Shown here piece after piece: positions 54,415-64,000 of a stretch of DNA of 64,000 nt. The notes beneath the pieces were generated by a model. The model was not told where the DNA came from and searched no databases. It was given only the letters and a program-made list of their open reading frames with translations. The stretch covers positions 7,626,001-7,690,000 of the forward strand of contig NC_060252.1 in NCBI RefSeq assembly GCF_921293095.1. The letters are read 5' to 3'. Source of the DNA: Ischnura elegans. Taxonomy: Eukaryota; Arthropoda; Insecta; Odonata; Coenagrionidae. Within the stretch, counting starts at the first letter, position 1; every line of letters starts with the position of its first letter. Position numbers and translations under genes: made by a program.

Positions 54415-55070
54415 TTTACATCTACATACTACCCCGCAAGCCGCCTAAAAAGGCGTGCGGCAGGGGATGTTAGGAAAAAGCCGTTTACATATGAAAGAAA
54501 ATGCTCTAACGAAAAAACGACTAGCATTTTTTAAAGTCCTTTATGGTTCGGGGGAAAAACGAATTCACACATCAATCCGATCGGCAAAATATCTCTCTTA
54601 ATTTATTGCTTCTGTTGGACCTGGAAATATAGAGAGGTTCTTATATTAGTTTCTCAATGTCACTCTTAAAGATATCTATTGTCAATTGTTCAAACAATCT
54701 TAGCCTAGCGCGCAGCCACCGAGTCTCCGGTGGCTAATTCGCTGGGTAACGCTGTCTGTACGCCCGTAGCAGTTCCATTACGAATTGCAAAACTTTTATT
54801 TGTACTTTGTACAGCTCATGGATTATGTCCTTCTGCACCACATCCCATATGCTTGCTGCGTATTCAAGGTGTGGACAGGAAGAGTGTAAAATAGCACCTC
54901 TCTTTCAGTTTTTTATACGAAAATCTTCCCACAATACGCTTCACGAATCTTCACTTCTTTAGGCCTCTGCCAGAAATATTCCTTATGTGTTCCCCACGAT
55001 TGATTGTAAGTTATTATAACTCCCAGGTACTTCACTTCGTCCGTTGCTTTAATGTTAATACCACAGTTTA
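54415..55070 (-). pseudogene. LINE 3' fragment, CR1/Jockey group
   Basis: Minus-strand frames with shifts give DEVKYLGVI, HLEYAASIWDVVQKDIIHEL and a C-terminal block. They end in the family 3' sequence GGCTTGCGGGGTAGTATGTA at about 54415. It is the same family as 47610, 23535 and 61655. Confidence 0.75.
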
Positions 55071-55215
55071 ATCAAGCAAAGGGGCACCGCGAAGTTGCCA
55101 GACACGGAAATGAATCTTTGATTACCGGAGTAACTAAAAAAGTCGAACGTAAGTAATTCCGTTACAAAGAATGAAGGGATTCATATCAATATTAATTCGA
55201 GGCTGTAGAATCTCA
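55071..55215. other. No feature recognised
   Basis: Short unassigned gap between a LINE and the large inverted-repeat element. Confidence 0.4.
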
Positions 55216-58200
55216 CCTGGGGCCGTATTCTGTAACTCCAAACCGATCGGTGCGGCACCGATTCGTCGGGTGCGACGTCACACCGACTCCCGGTAAGAAG
55301 TCGTGCGAACCCGATCGGTGCGGCACCGACGAGAGGACGGGAGATCGTCGGTATCCGTACCGACAGCAAAAAGGTGTCGATACGGCCACCGACTAGTGGG
55401 TTTCATGCAAGGTAGGTGGTCTCAGCTTAAATTCCGTGCGGGCGTGACGTCACGAAGTTCCCAACGTAGACGTATGCCAGGGAATAACAAGCAGGAACCG
55501 GGTCGTGATATCGCCTTTCAGCATCAAATTCTTATGAGTTACAACAAAAATATCGTTATTAGCCATCAGATTACGTTGTATACTCTTCCGGAACGTCCAT
55601 GTTTCCTTTTCAATCGCATCATAAGACTAGCAAAGTAAGCAGAATTATCGTATTCTACATCCTATAGTTTCATCCGTAAAATATCGCTATGTATCATGCT
55701 ATTTGAAATTATAAACTCATAAGAGGAATAAGCTACCTTAAAAAATGGGTAAACACGTATTTTATTTAAGTATTTCTAGCTTTAAAATTTAAACTGAAAA
55801 GCAGGACTGCAGATTCGTAGCCACTCCAAAATTGCAAATGGAATCATATTGATATCAAGATAAAACATAAAACAAACATGTCATGTAAATATGTGTCACA
55901 ACTATTATTTTGGCTAAAAATAAATATCCTCTGTTAATTGAAGACCGTAATCTGAGCTAAGTCAGCACCAGCAGCAGTTAATTAGCCACAAAAAAAGTTA
56001 TGAAGGGAAAACTATAAGCGTGCCTTAGACAAGTTTTGATTCTTTTACAGGACGTTTTTCCGGGTATGGAACTTACATATTTACATGGTAAATCATAACT
56101 GAAAGTACTAATATTAATCTAATGCCCACATAGTAGCAATGCTTACTATGGAATAATTTGAGCTTTAGGAAAGTAAAATATAAGCTAAGATGCAAGATCG
56201 AAGGTATTCCGCACATAATTTCCAAGTAAACTTCCATTAAGGTAGTGCAATGAACAGAATCGAGCACGAATCTGGTCAATTTTAAGGGCTGACTAATCAG
56301 AAATATTATCACTCCCCGAAACAAGACAAGAGCAACTACGGAAACCACAACCTAACATGCAGTACATGTGCTTTTCATGAGAGTTGCAGCATGGATAACA
56401 GCTGCATCAAATGGAATCACAGACATAGGTATTAAAAAGGAAAACAATTCACATTTTTCAAACTTATATAATGTACACATGTCAAATGTTACATTTTCAG
56501 AATGATGTAAGAACGGCATTGAAACTATTAGATATCATATTAGTTAATAGATACTTAATATTATTTATACAATCAATACAAAGTAAGCAACTTAAAAATA
56601 AATCTTAAGTACAAATGATGGAACAATTCTATTGAAAAGTTTCAAATTAGTGAGAGAACCATGAATAGGAGATGAAAGCCGCCACGCATATTCCATTAAT
56701 TGTTGCTGGAATAGCTGAACCTGTAATTGAAAATGTGTATTAATTGCTGAGCTTGATTAGACCAAAAAAACAAAGAATTTAATAATTTAAATGAATATAA
56801 TCCGAGTGATTAAATGGTCAGTATCATCAATCATCACACATTCTAAAACCTTTGGATCTTTATCAAACATGCTATCACTCAAGTTTCTAATTCATCTTTC
56901 AAGGTTTGTACTACAAGAAGACAATGATTGAGACCTATCAATTTGCAGTATTAGCAATATACAATAATATCAGCAAAATGAAACTATAAAACATAGTAAT
57001 ATGATATAACCATTGCACCACAACCATTTAATAACCAAGAAAGGAATTGTTTTAAAGGATCCTCAGAAGGGCAGTGAATTTATCTTTATCAAAACAATAC
57101 TTACCTGTCTAAAGAAATATTCTCAATTATTATGAAGTTACTTCAACCTCATATTCCAGTCACCCAAAGATTTCAAGTCAAAGTACATTGTAGCCTCAAA
57201 TTGCTTCCACGGCTGAGCCGCGATGCTGGGAACCGCTAGGAACTCTGAGGAACCGAAAGGCAATGTGGAACTTCGTGACGTCACGCGCTTCCTCCCCCAC
57301 TTTCAGCTGAGACCACCTCCTATTATACGCACCTTGGGGCATTGTACGTTTTATTTTGTTTTTACCTCATCACCGAGTAAATAATGAGGTTTTCTGCAAT
57401 GTTATCTTTTTCTGCCCCTTCGAATACGCCTCTATAAATCACTTTGTCATCATCTATATTAATTACCTTGACAGAAATATAAGATATTGGTTAATAAACA
57501 TGAGGTTTGCTAACATATAATGACTTTCTCTCATTTATGTTACCACTTAAGTGAAATTTCACTCGCTTGTAATAGGCTTTATTTCTCTCTATCATCATTT
57601 ATTTGCTCCTTGGACATAAAAAAGATATTTTTGATTAAATATGAGTTTTGCCGCAATGTTATCACTTTATATCACTCTGAATAGGCGACTGTTATTTCAC
57701 TCAATCATCAATTTGGCGTTTCTCTTGGCATAGAAATAAGATCTTTTTATTTAAGTATGAAGTTTGCAACGACGGTATCAGTTTCTTTCATTTGTAACAG
57801 GCAACTATATTTCATTTCATCGTCAGCCATTGATTCCCTTGACGATAAAAGAAGATATTTGTTAATAAGTATGAGGTTTACCGCAATATTATCATTTTCT
57901 CTCACTAGGAATGCGCATCTTATGCATATGTATTTCACCCAATCACAATTTATTTACTTCCTCGTCATTACACTTCTTTTAAGTACACCCAGCTCCATAT
58001 TTTTATAACAATTTCCTAACTTGTTCCTATAATATGACATTTACATTTGCATTTGAATCCTACGTTCACGTTCCATGGTATGTTATTTTCGTCTGCTACG
58101 GTGCCAATGGCATAACCTTCCGTTGATAACATTTAGACGGAACTTACTTAATGACAACTATATTACCAAATCATGAATAAATAGCATTATACGGAACCAA

Positions 58201-58708
58201 TATTTAAAAAAAGAAACTACGATCTCAAGGATAGTTTCAATAATTCATTCCAGCAACAACAATCTCCATCACATACAAACTCTATTGTGATGTTGTAATA
58301 TTGTTTCCTTCGATTCTGTAGGTACAGCATTACTACCACACATTATATAAGCATTGTTAACAACTTATCCAATATCAATTATCTTAATCTAGCAATAAGT
58401 AGTAATTTCCGCAAATAAAAAGATTGAGAATGACGACAACTGTGCCAATGAGTCTTCACTTGTTTTTACCCTTCTCATTGGTGGAGACACGTTAGATGAC
58501 TTCTAACTTCGGATATATTCGGATTTTCCCTGTTTGGGAAGGAGAGGGAACCGCACCGACTGGTTTGATACCGATGACCATACTGAATCGCTGAATTTGC
58601 CGTCGTCGGTATGGAAACCGTCGTCGGTACGGAATGATGTGCTGTCGGTGGGCTGGGAAGGGAAACCGACCGGTGCGGTACCGACGAAATACAGAATACG
58701 GCCCCTGG
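55216..58708. mobile_element. Large non-autonomous inverted-repeat DNA element, ~3.5 kb
   Basis: Outer ends CCTGGGGCCGTATTCTGTA (55216) and TACAGAATACGGCCCCTGG (ending 58708) are inverted repeats. Inside each end lie many copies of a CGGTGCGGCACCGAC-type palindromic motif (55245-55390 and 58550-58690). A second inverted pair with CGTGACGTCACGAAGTTCC lies at about 55410-55460 and 57265-57330. An internal ~115-bp tandem array fills 57381-57985. No transposase is visible. On the minus strand TTAA abuts the right end but CTCA abuts the left, so a target duplication is not established. Confidence 0.7.
57381..57985 (+). repeat. Tandem array, five units of ~115 bp
   Basis: Units begin near 57381, 57497, 57639, 57755 and 57869. 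Each contains ATGAGGTTT, CGCAATGTTATC, TTTCTCTCA, an AATAGGCG-like step, ATCATC-ATTTATTT and AAGATATTTGTTAATA. The second unit carries a small insertion. It is located inside the large inverted-repeat element. Confidence 0.8.
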
Positions 58709-59959
58709 TTAAGAAGCTCGGCTGCACAAATCTAGTGATACCAAAATGACGATCAGTGAAATGGAAAATGAAGGCAGGTGTCACCAGATGTCAAATATTT
58801 CATATTGCTCCCTGGTAATCAATCACCTCCGGATGCCAGTGAAATTAACCCTCCACCACTTGCCCGTTATCGTATATTTATCCAATGAGCAATGTTAGTA
58901 AAAGTGAGGAGAAAAATAAACTGGGCTCAATTGCAGTTACTTTTTAAAAGGTAATTATTTACGGGTATAAATTACTGATTTTAAAAGTAATCAGTAAAAT
59001 ATATTTACTTTTTGTAAAAGTGTCCACTCTAAAGACCATTTGGCAATTAATGTCGAATATTGGAGTAAAAATATGGAATACTAGAGTCAGAAATAGCTAA
59101 AGTTGCACTTTAACTCGCGATACATACAATGATAACTATTGTACCCATTTGCGTTGTTGGCTACAACATAAGGGTGGCTGAACCTAAGCAAGGAAATTAT
59201 GACACTCAAGGATTAGAAGTTATGCGTAGGCCTAGGCAAATCAGTGAAATCTGTAATGTTAGCGTCGATTAGGAGCAATTAACGATTACATCGAAAGTAC
59301 CGATTCCTCTTCCAACGTAAGTCGTAAATTACAAATAAAACTTGCATTTCGTAAAAAGTAATTGTTACAAATACAAATTACTGCAAAAGTAATCGTTTCA
59401 AGAAATCCGATGAGTTTTACTCGATTAACAACCAAAAACTCCGATGAGGTACACTTTGGTAAATATTCCATATTGGGTTATTCACTGCATAGATGAGGCA
59501 TCAAATGAGATGAGACACGTTTTGCTCTGCCGTTCCAAGCACTCCAATGCACAAAATTCTAGCGGTGAAACACAACAAAGTACTCTGTTAACATTGAATA
59601 GATTAGCTTAAAGCAAGAGGTAGTACGCTGAATTATTTTTGAAGGCGGACGTGGAGATTCGCACAAGACATACCTCTCGCACGCAACGGGCTGATAATGA
59701 TTTTCCGGAGGATGAGACATTCACACTGCGAATTGTCAAGTAGAAGAATGCTTGTGCCTTCATTCGTAAGGGCCCACAAATATTTACAGAATATTAAATG
59801 CAATCTCTAGAAATGCAGATCTTTTTCAGAAAGCCACCTTTTTTAACAAAGTTCCATTACAGACTATAAAAAATGATTTTTTTAAGTAAAGATATTTTAA
59901 TTTTCTCTAATTCAAAGGAAATAATTATTTATGTAAAAACATTATTCCGTTATCCGAAA
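58709..59959. other. No gene; AAAGTAAT-rich stretches
   Basis: 58940-59010 and 59350-59400 carry repeated AAAGTAAT/ATTACTTT motifs in both orientations, possibly the ends of a small AT-rich element. No coding support. Confidence 0.35.
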
Positions 59960-60290
59960 TGTCACATTCGGGGAATTTCCTTGCCCTTCTTTCCTTACAC
60001 CTGTCCTTCTAAGATCGTTTTCATCAGATTATCATGGCTCATATTATTGCCAACTCAATTTTCCCGTCTTATCCTAAGGATTTTAGAATATTTCTCTTTT
60101 CTCCCACTTTTATTGGCACTTCCTCATTATACTTACTCAGTCGATCCATTTCATATTCATCATTCGTCTATAGCACCTATTCGCTTCATCAACTTCATCA
60201 TTCTCCGGTAGCACCACATTTCGAATGATTCCACTCTTGACTTACCTGCTGCTGTCAACGTCCAAGTCTCACAACACGCCATAACGACAC
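59960..60290 (-). pseudogene. RTE-like LINE C-terminal fragment
   Basis: Minus-strand translation with frameshifts gives ETWTLTAAGKSRVESFEMWC and YRRMMKLMKRIG, then scraps of the basic tail. It is the same block as in 32595-33690, heavily decayed. Confidence 0.65.
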
Positions 60291-60707
60291 GAATTTGAAA
60301 TATTTCACGATTATTATCAATCATCAATTGATAAATAGAATAGGTATTTACATCAACGTCGTCATGTTTGTAGATAAGCTATACCATTTTGAATTCGATT
60401 TAGAAAAATAGATACCACAACTAACATCACATATTAATATATTTTTAATAAAATGAACGCTACATTGAGAGTAATTTGCTATTTTTATTGATAATAGGAA
60501 TTTCTATCAACGCCGTCCATACGTAGCCAAGCCACAAAATTTCCAATACACTCGCGAATAACCGTAAGATGGCCCTATACATTGCACAGAAAATGTTAAG
60601 AGGTGGTTTACATTAGGATTCATTTGGTTATCGCGCGATTACTTCTCGAAAAGTTTTCCATTCTTCCCTCATACGTAGAATGTTAGTACTATCGTTTTCC
60701 AAAGTAT
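60291..60707. other. No gene recognised
   Basis: AT-rich, nothing supported. Confidence 0.4.
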
Positions 60708-60977
60708 GTAGACACCCAGTAGTCCCACTTAACTGATGGGGCCGGGTCGGTGGGAGGTTGGCACATAGAGCGACTTGCATCCCTCACTCGTAATCAACCC
60801 AGAGCCGACGAGGACGGAGGTGGAGGCGACCTAGCCACCGAAGCTGGAGTCAAATTCCATTAGCATAATCCCAATCAGAATTAAGATTAGCGGATGGAAT
60901 GTACTGAGGTAACCCACGTCCACACACACGTTGGGCCGTCGTAGTGTTTTCTTTCGGGCTCCGTGGCGAGGTTTTGC
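60708..60977 (-). mobile_element. SINE-H copy 2
   Basis: Colinear with 51845-52110: shared ends near GACACCCAGTAGTCCCA-type sequence, ACGTTGGGCCGTCGTAGTG and TTTCTTTCGGGCTCCGTGG. On the minus strand the B-box-like segment is degraded. It abuts a SINE-G copy. Confidence 0.65.
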
Positions 60978-61150
60978 CTATCTTTAGATCCTCATTTTGA
61001 CTCACCGTTTGTCTCTTACTACTACGTGGCTCCGTCTTCGAGTACGTCTATACTGTGCGTAGTTGTTATGGAAAAGTTCTGGGAGTATAACTGAGCTCAT
61101 CAGAGGCTCCGAAGTCTTGTACTGCAAAAGGTTTTCGGTCTGGTTATTCT
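60978..61150 (+). mobile_element. SINE-G copy 3
   Basis: TTGCCTATCTTTAGATCCTC, CACCGTTTGTCTCTTACTA, then TGGCTCCGTCTTCGAGTACG and TGTGCGTAGTTGTTATGG match the other two SINE-G copies. The A and B boxes are decayed. Confidence 0.6.
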
Positions 61151-61654
61151 TCTGTTTACTTGAGTCGCGTTGAGAACTCGGAGCTGACAGCTGTTTTTGA
61201 GTCCTAGTTTATAACCGATTATTTATACGGATATCAGTACTCCTTTTTAAAACCTTATTTAGGCTTTATATTACAGTTGTTACAGTTTTTATAAGGTGTT
61301 CAAGTAGGCGTGGAATGCGGATACGCTCTTCTGAATACATTGTCGATGACTTAGTTTAATGTAAGTAATATTATCGTAATATGGACGGGCTCAAGGGACC
61401 CTTTAACTATAAATGAAATACGGGAAGGACAGGCAGGGATACACGTCATAAGAAAACATGTGAAGCGAAAATAAAATGTTTGTGTGAAATATTATAATTG
61501 TCATAACTAGATGATTCAAGAGGCTTCAATAATCTTGAGGAGCCACCTGCCAAAAATTTGCCCTGAATCCCTTCACGGAGGGATTTAGATTTAATCTATC
61601 CTTTTACCTTATTACTGAGAAAATGTTTTATATATACGCAGCTTCCGGAAACAC
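61151..61654. other. No gene recognised
   Basis: No supported features. Confidence 0.4.
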
Positions 61655-63265
61655 AGCTGGCTCTCTTTCTTCACGAAGTCCTTCAATCTGTCGAATCGAA
61701 AAGACATTATTACACTTCATTCTTAGATTTTAAGAAAGCATTTGACACGGTACCTCACAATCAACTCATATACTATTTACAGTCATGCGGATTAGATGAA
61801 ACAGTGGTAAACTGGATACGCGACTTTCTGAGCAATCGTCAGTAACAAGTAGTTCAATACGGAATTAGCTCTGATGTAGTTGACGTGGCATAAGGTGCCC
61901 CACAAGGAAGCGTAATGGGCCTCGTTTTCTTCATTAGGCATATACAATTATACATAAATGACCTATGCCCTAGCATTAGCAGTAAAATACCCTTATTTGC
62001 TAACGACGCCGTCATCTATCGCGACATTAGTGATCACTCTGGCAATGAAATTCTATAATCGAATCTAAACAACGTTCATTTGTGAAGCCAAGAGTGGGGA
62101 CTCGAACTTAATTTGAGCAAATTCATGTCGGTGCATTTTTTGCAGAGTTCGTCCAACTATAACCAGGCTAATGCTTTGGATGGTATTAACATACGGAGGT
62201 GAATATATTAGTAATAACTCTGGCTTTGAAATCCATCAACGAATTTCAACAACGTCCATGTGTGGAGCCAAGAGTGGGGACTCGAACTTAATCTGATCAA
62301 ATGCACGACACGCAATTTTTTGCTCGGGTCGCCCTACTATCTCCATGTATTTTCTGTGGATGTGTTAAACATTATGGCGACAGATGAAGTAAGGTATCTG
62401 GTAGTAACCATAACCTCGACCCTATCTTGGGAAACGCATATAATGGCCTGATTACACGATACATTAACACGTACGAGTTATGTCTGTTTCCATGAATGAT
62501 TTTTAACACATCGGAACGGAACACGTATGAATGCATGAACCAAATTAGAACAGGTTCTCTTTTCTGTGCATACATTCGCACAAGTCGGGTGGTTACACGG
62601 TGCGTTTTGGCGTTTATTCTCGCGTTCATACATTTGGACCTGTACGTGTTAATGTACCTTGTAAACAGGTTTTAAGAAATTTTTTTGTCAGAGCCGTGAA
62701 GAAGCTGGGATTCGTCAAGCGTTTAGTGGGTGGATTTTCGGATGAGAAAGCAAAAGAGAGGTGCTATTTCGCACTCGCCAGGCCACACCTTGAATATGCA
62801 GCGAGCGTATGGGATCCGGTGCAGAAAGACATAATTCGTGAAATTAATAAAATACAAAGGAAAGATGCACGATTCGTAATAAACCCGCTTCGGGCGTACA
62901 GAAAGTGTTACACAGATGTTAAACGAATTAGGTTGGGAACCGCTGTAGATTCGGAGGCTGCGCGTTACACTTGGAATGCTTGAGCAATTGACAATGGATA
63001 TCTTTCGAAGCGAAAACGGAGAAGATGATATCAGAGCCCCACCACATTTCCAGGTCTGACAGAAACGATAAATTGAGAGAGATATTTTTCCGAACGGATA
63101 GGTATGGGTATTAGTTTTTCCCCCGTCGACAATAAAGGACTTTACTAAATGTTGGGCGTAATTTCGTTAGAGCGTATCCTTTTTATTTCTCAACGGCAGG
63201 AGACCTAACACCCCCTGCCACACGCCTATTGAGGCGGCTTGCTGGTTAGCATGTAGATGTAGATT
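61655..63265 (+). pseudogene. CR1/Jockey-group LINE, chimeric and interrupted
   Basis: Translation gives the palm (YTSFLDFKKAFDTVPHNQLI, then NWIRDFLSNRQ and a stop), GAPQGSVMG, and an active site reading FANDAVIYRDI, with one catalytic aspartate lost. The segment after the palm occurs twice: 62030-62200 and 62211-62350 both contain GCCAAGAGTGGGGACTCGAA, with the second continuing into the next domain. A Harbinger-like element then splits the frame at 62444-62672. Beyond it 62676-62983 is open with KKLGFVKRLVGGFSDEKAKE and CYFALARPHLEYAASVWDPV. The 3' end carries the family CCTAACACCCCCTGCCACAC sequence and an ATGTAGATGTAGAT tail at about 63250. Confidence 0.85.
62444..62672. mobile_element. 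PIF/Harbinger-like miniature element, family C, copy 2 (nested)
   Basis: Same inverted ends as 10820-11054 (TGGCCTGATTACACGATACA and the complement near TTGTAAACAGGTTT). Flanked by TAA at 62441-62443 and 62673-62675. Removing the element and one TAA leaves the LINE frame continuous across the site, which confirms the boundaries. Confidence 0.9.
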
Positions 63266-64000
63266 TAGGAGTTCAAAACAATTTTTAAATAATTTAAATT
63301 ATGTTGTGGATTACTTCTGTAAAAGGCTAACGTACCGTCTTAATAACGCCCAGATGACGAGTAACGATTAATTAATGATAAAATGCGTTATTGCATAAAT
63401 TTTTACAAATGCGCTCATAAATGTATTGTGTGTTTTCAAGTTAACACTTTTCTTTACGCTGACAAGAACGCATGTAATCTTCCTTTTTCATTGCGTTAGA
63501 ATTTTTCACCTGCCCTCTTGTCGAGAGTCAGAAATATGTAAACTTTTACTTTGCGGTGTCCGCATTAGATGATATTAGTTCTAAAGAATTTCACAATACA
63601 GAGGATAATAATGGTTGCCGAAGAGAAGAAAGTTGAGTAAAATAACGTTATATGTTATGCATTGAGAACAATGATAGGAAAACTACATAGTAGTAGTGAT
63701 TCTGTTTGATTAAAATTAGCTTTTCAATCATTATTTGTCCGTAGAAAACTGAAATATTAGTTTGTGCTGGTTTTTATGGAAAAAATTAAAAGGGGCTCCT
63801 TAGTTTAAAGCTGAAGCAATAATATAAATCTCTGTCATTCGAATAATTTCATTGGGAATCGGGAAGTACTAATCATTGCCCAGGAAAATTACTGGAATAT
63901 TTGTTGGAACATTGTCACATGACAAAATTGATTCGAGTTCTTTGTATACCGCCAATAAATAATTCAGATTAATTTTATAGTGTCCTTGAGCGATAAATCT
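63266..64000. other. No gene recognised
   Basis: AT-rich DNA to the window end with no supported features. Confidence 0.4.

Noticed and set aside
55212-58712. piggyBac origin for the 3.5-kb element because TTAA abuts one end
   Set aside because: The other end has CTCA, and the terminal sequence is not enough to assign piggyBac.
59873-60211. 112-codon hydrophobic plus-strand frame
   Set aside because: Antisense reading of a decayed LINE fragment on the minus strand.

Overview
This window is repeat-dense, gene-poor nuclear DNA of a large-genome arthropod, most likely an insect. The evidence is the mix of elements: a Ty3/gypsy retrotransposon primed by a tRNA-Ser-like sequence, several lineages of decayed non-LTR retrotransposons (LINEs), tRNA-derived SINEs, and many short non-autonomous hAT-, PIF/Harbinger- and mariner-like elements. 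The species cannot be fixed from sequence alone. There is no bacterial gene, rRNA, complete tRNA or CRISPR array.

Region 1 (1-13.2 kb): hAT-like miniature elements and one intact minus-strand Ty3/gypsy element (4214-9518). It has identical 194-bp LTRs, a 5-bp target duplication, PBS, PPT, gag, pol and a textbook -1 frameshift signal. It is the only long intact coding unit in the window. To its right lie more miniature elements, a Harbinger-like element and nested inverted repeats mixed with LINE scraps.

Region 2 (13-26 kb): mostly non-coding, with LINE 3' fragments, a tRNA-derived SINE with target duplication, a hAT-like element with a perfect 8-bp target duplication, a palindromic Harbinger-like element, a 94-bp-arm foldback and one long LINE reverse transcriptase remnant.

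Region 3 (26.4-30.0 kb): the most interesting structure. Two 31-bp terminal inverted repeats (one mismatch) are flanked by a perfect 8-bp target duplication (AGTCCACG). A THAP-type zinc-finger reading frame starts just inside the right end. These are the hallmarks of a P-superfamily DNA transposon. Its interior is filled by an eight-unit, ~188-bp tandem array whose units carry a tRNA B-box-like motif, plus other inserted repeats.

Region 4 (30-48 kb): LINE copies with nested insertions, tRNA-like SINEs, and faint signs of host genes. There are two candidate minus-strand exons (42582-42711 and 40333-40492) whose phases fit. Opposite them are a plus-strand promoter/first exon (43272-43360) and a 5'UTR exon ending in ATG (44830-44930). 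Together they suggest a divergent gene pair near 43 kb.

Region 5 (48-64 kb): a decayed ~5.6-kb LINE (48620-54270, ORF1, endonuclease, reverse transcriptase) split by SINEs, a hAT-like and a mariner-like element; a 3.5-kb inverted-repeat element with an internal ~115-bp tandem array (55216-58708); and a chimeric LINE broken by a Harbinger-like element (61655-63265).

Family labels used below: A, B and F are hAT-like miniature elements, C is Harbinger-like, D and E are dispersed repeats of unknown class, and SINE-G and SINE-H are tRNA-related. All calls are from reading the sequence; no database search was made.
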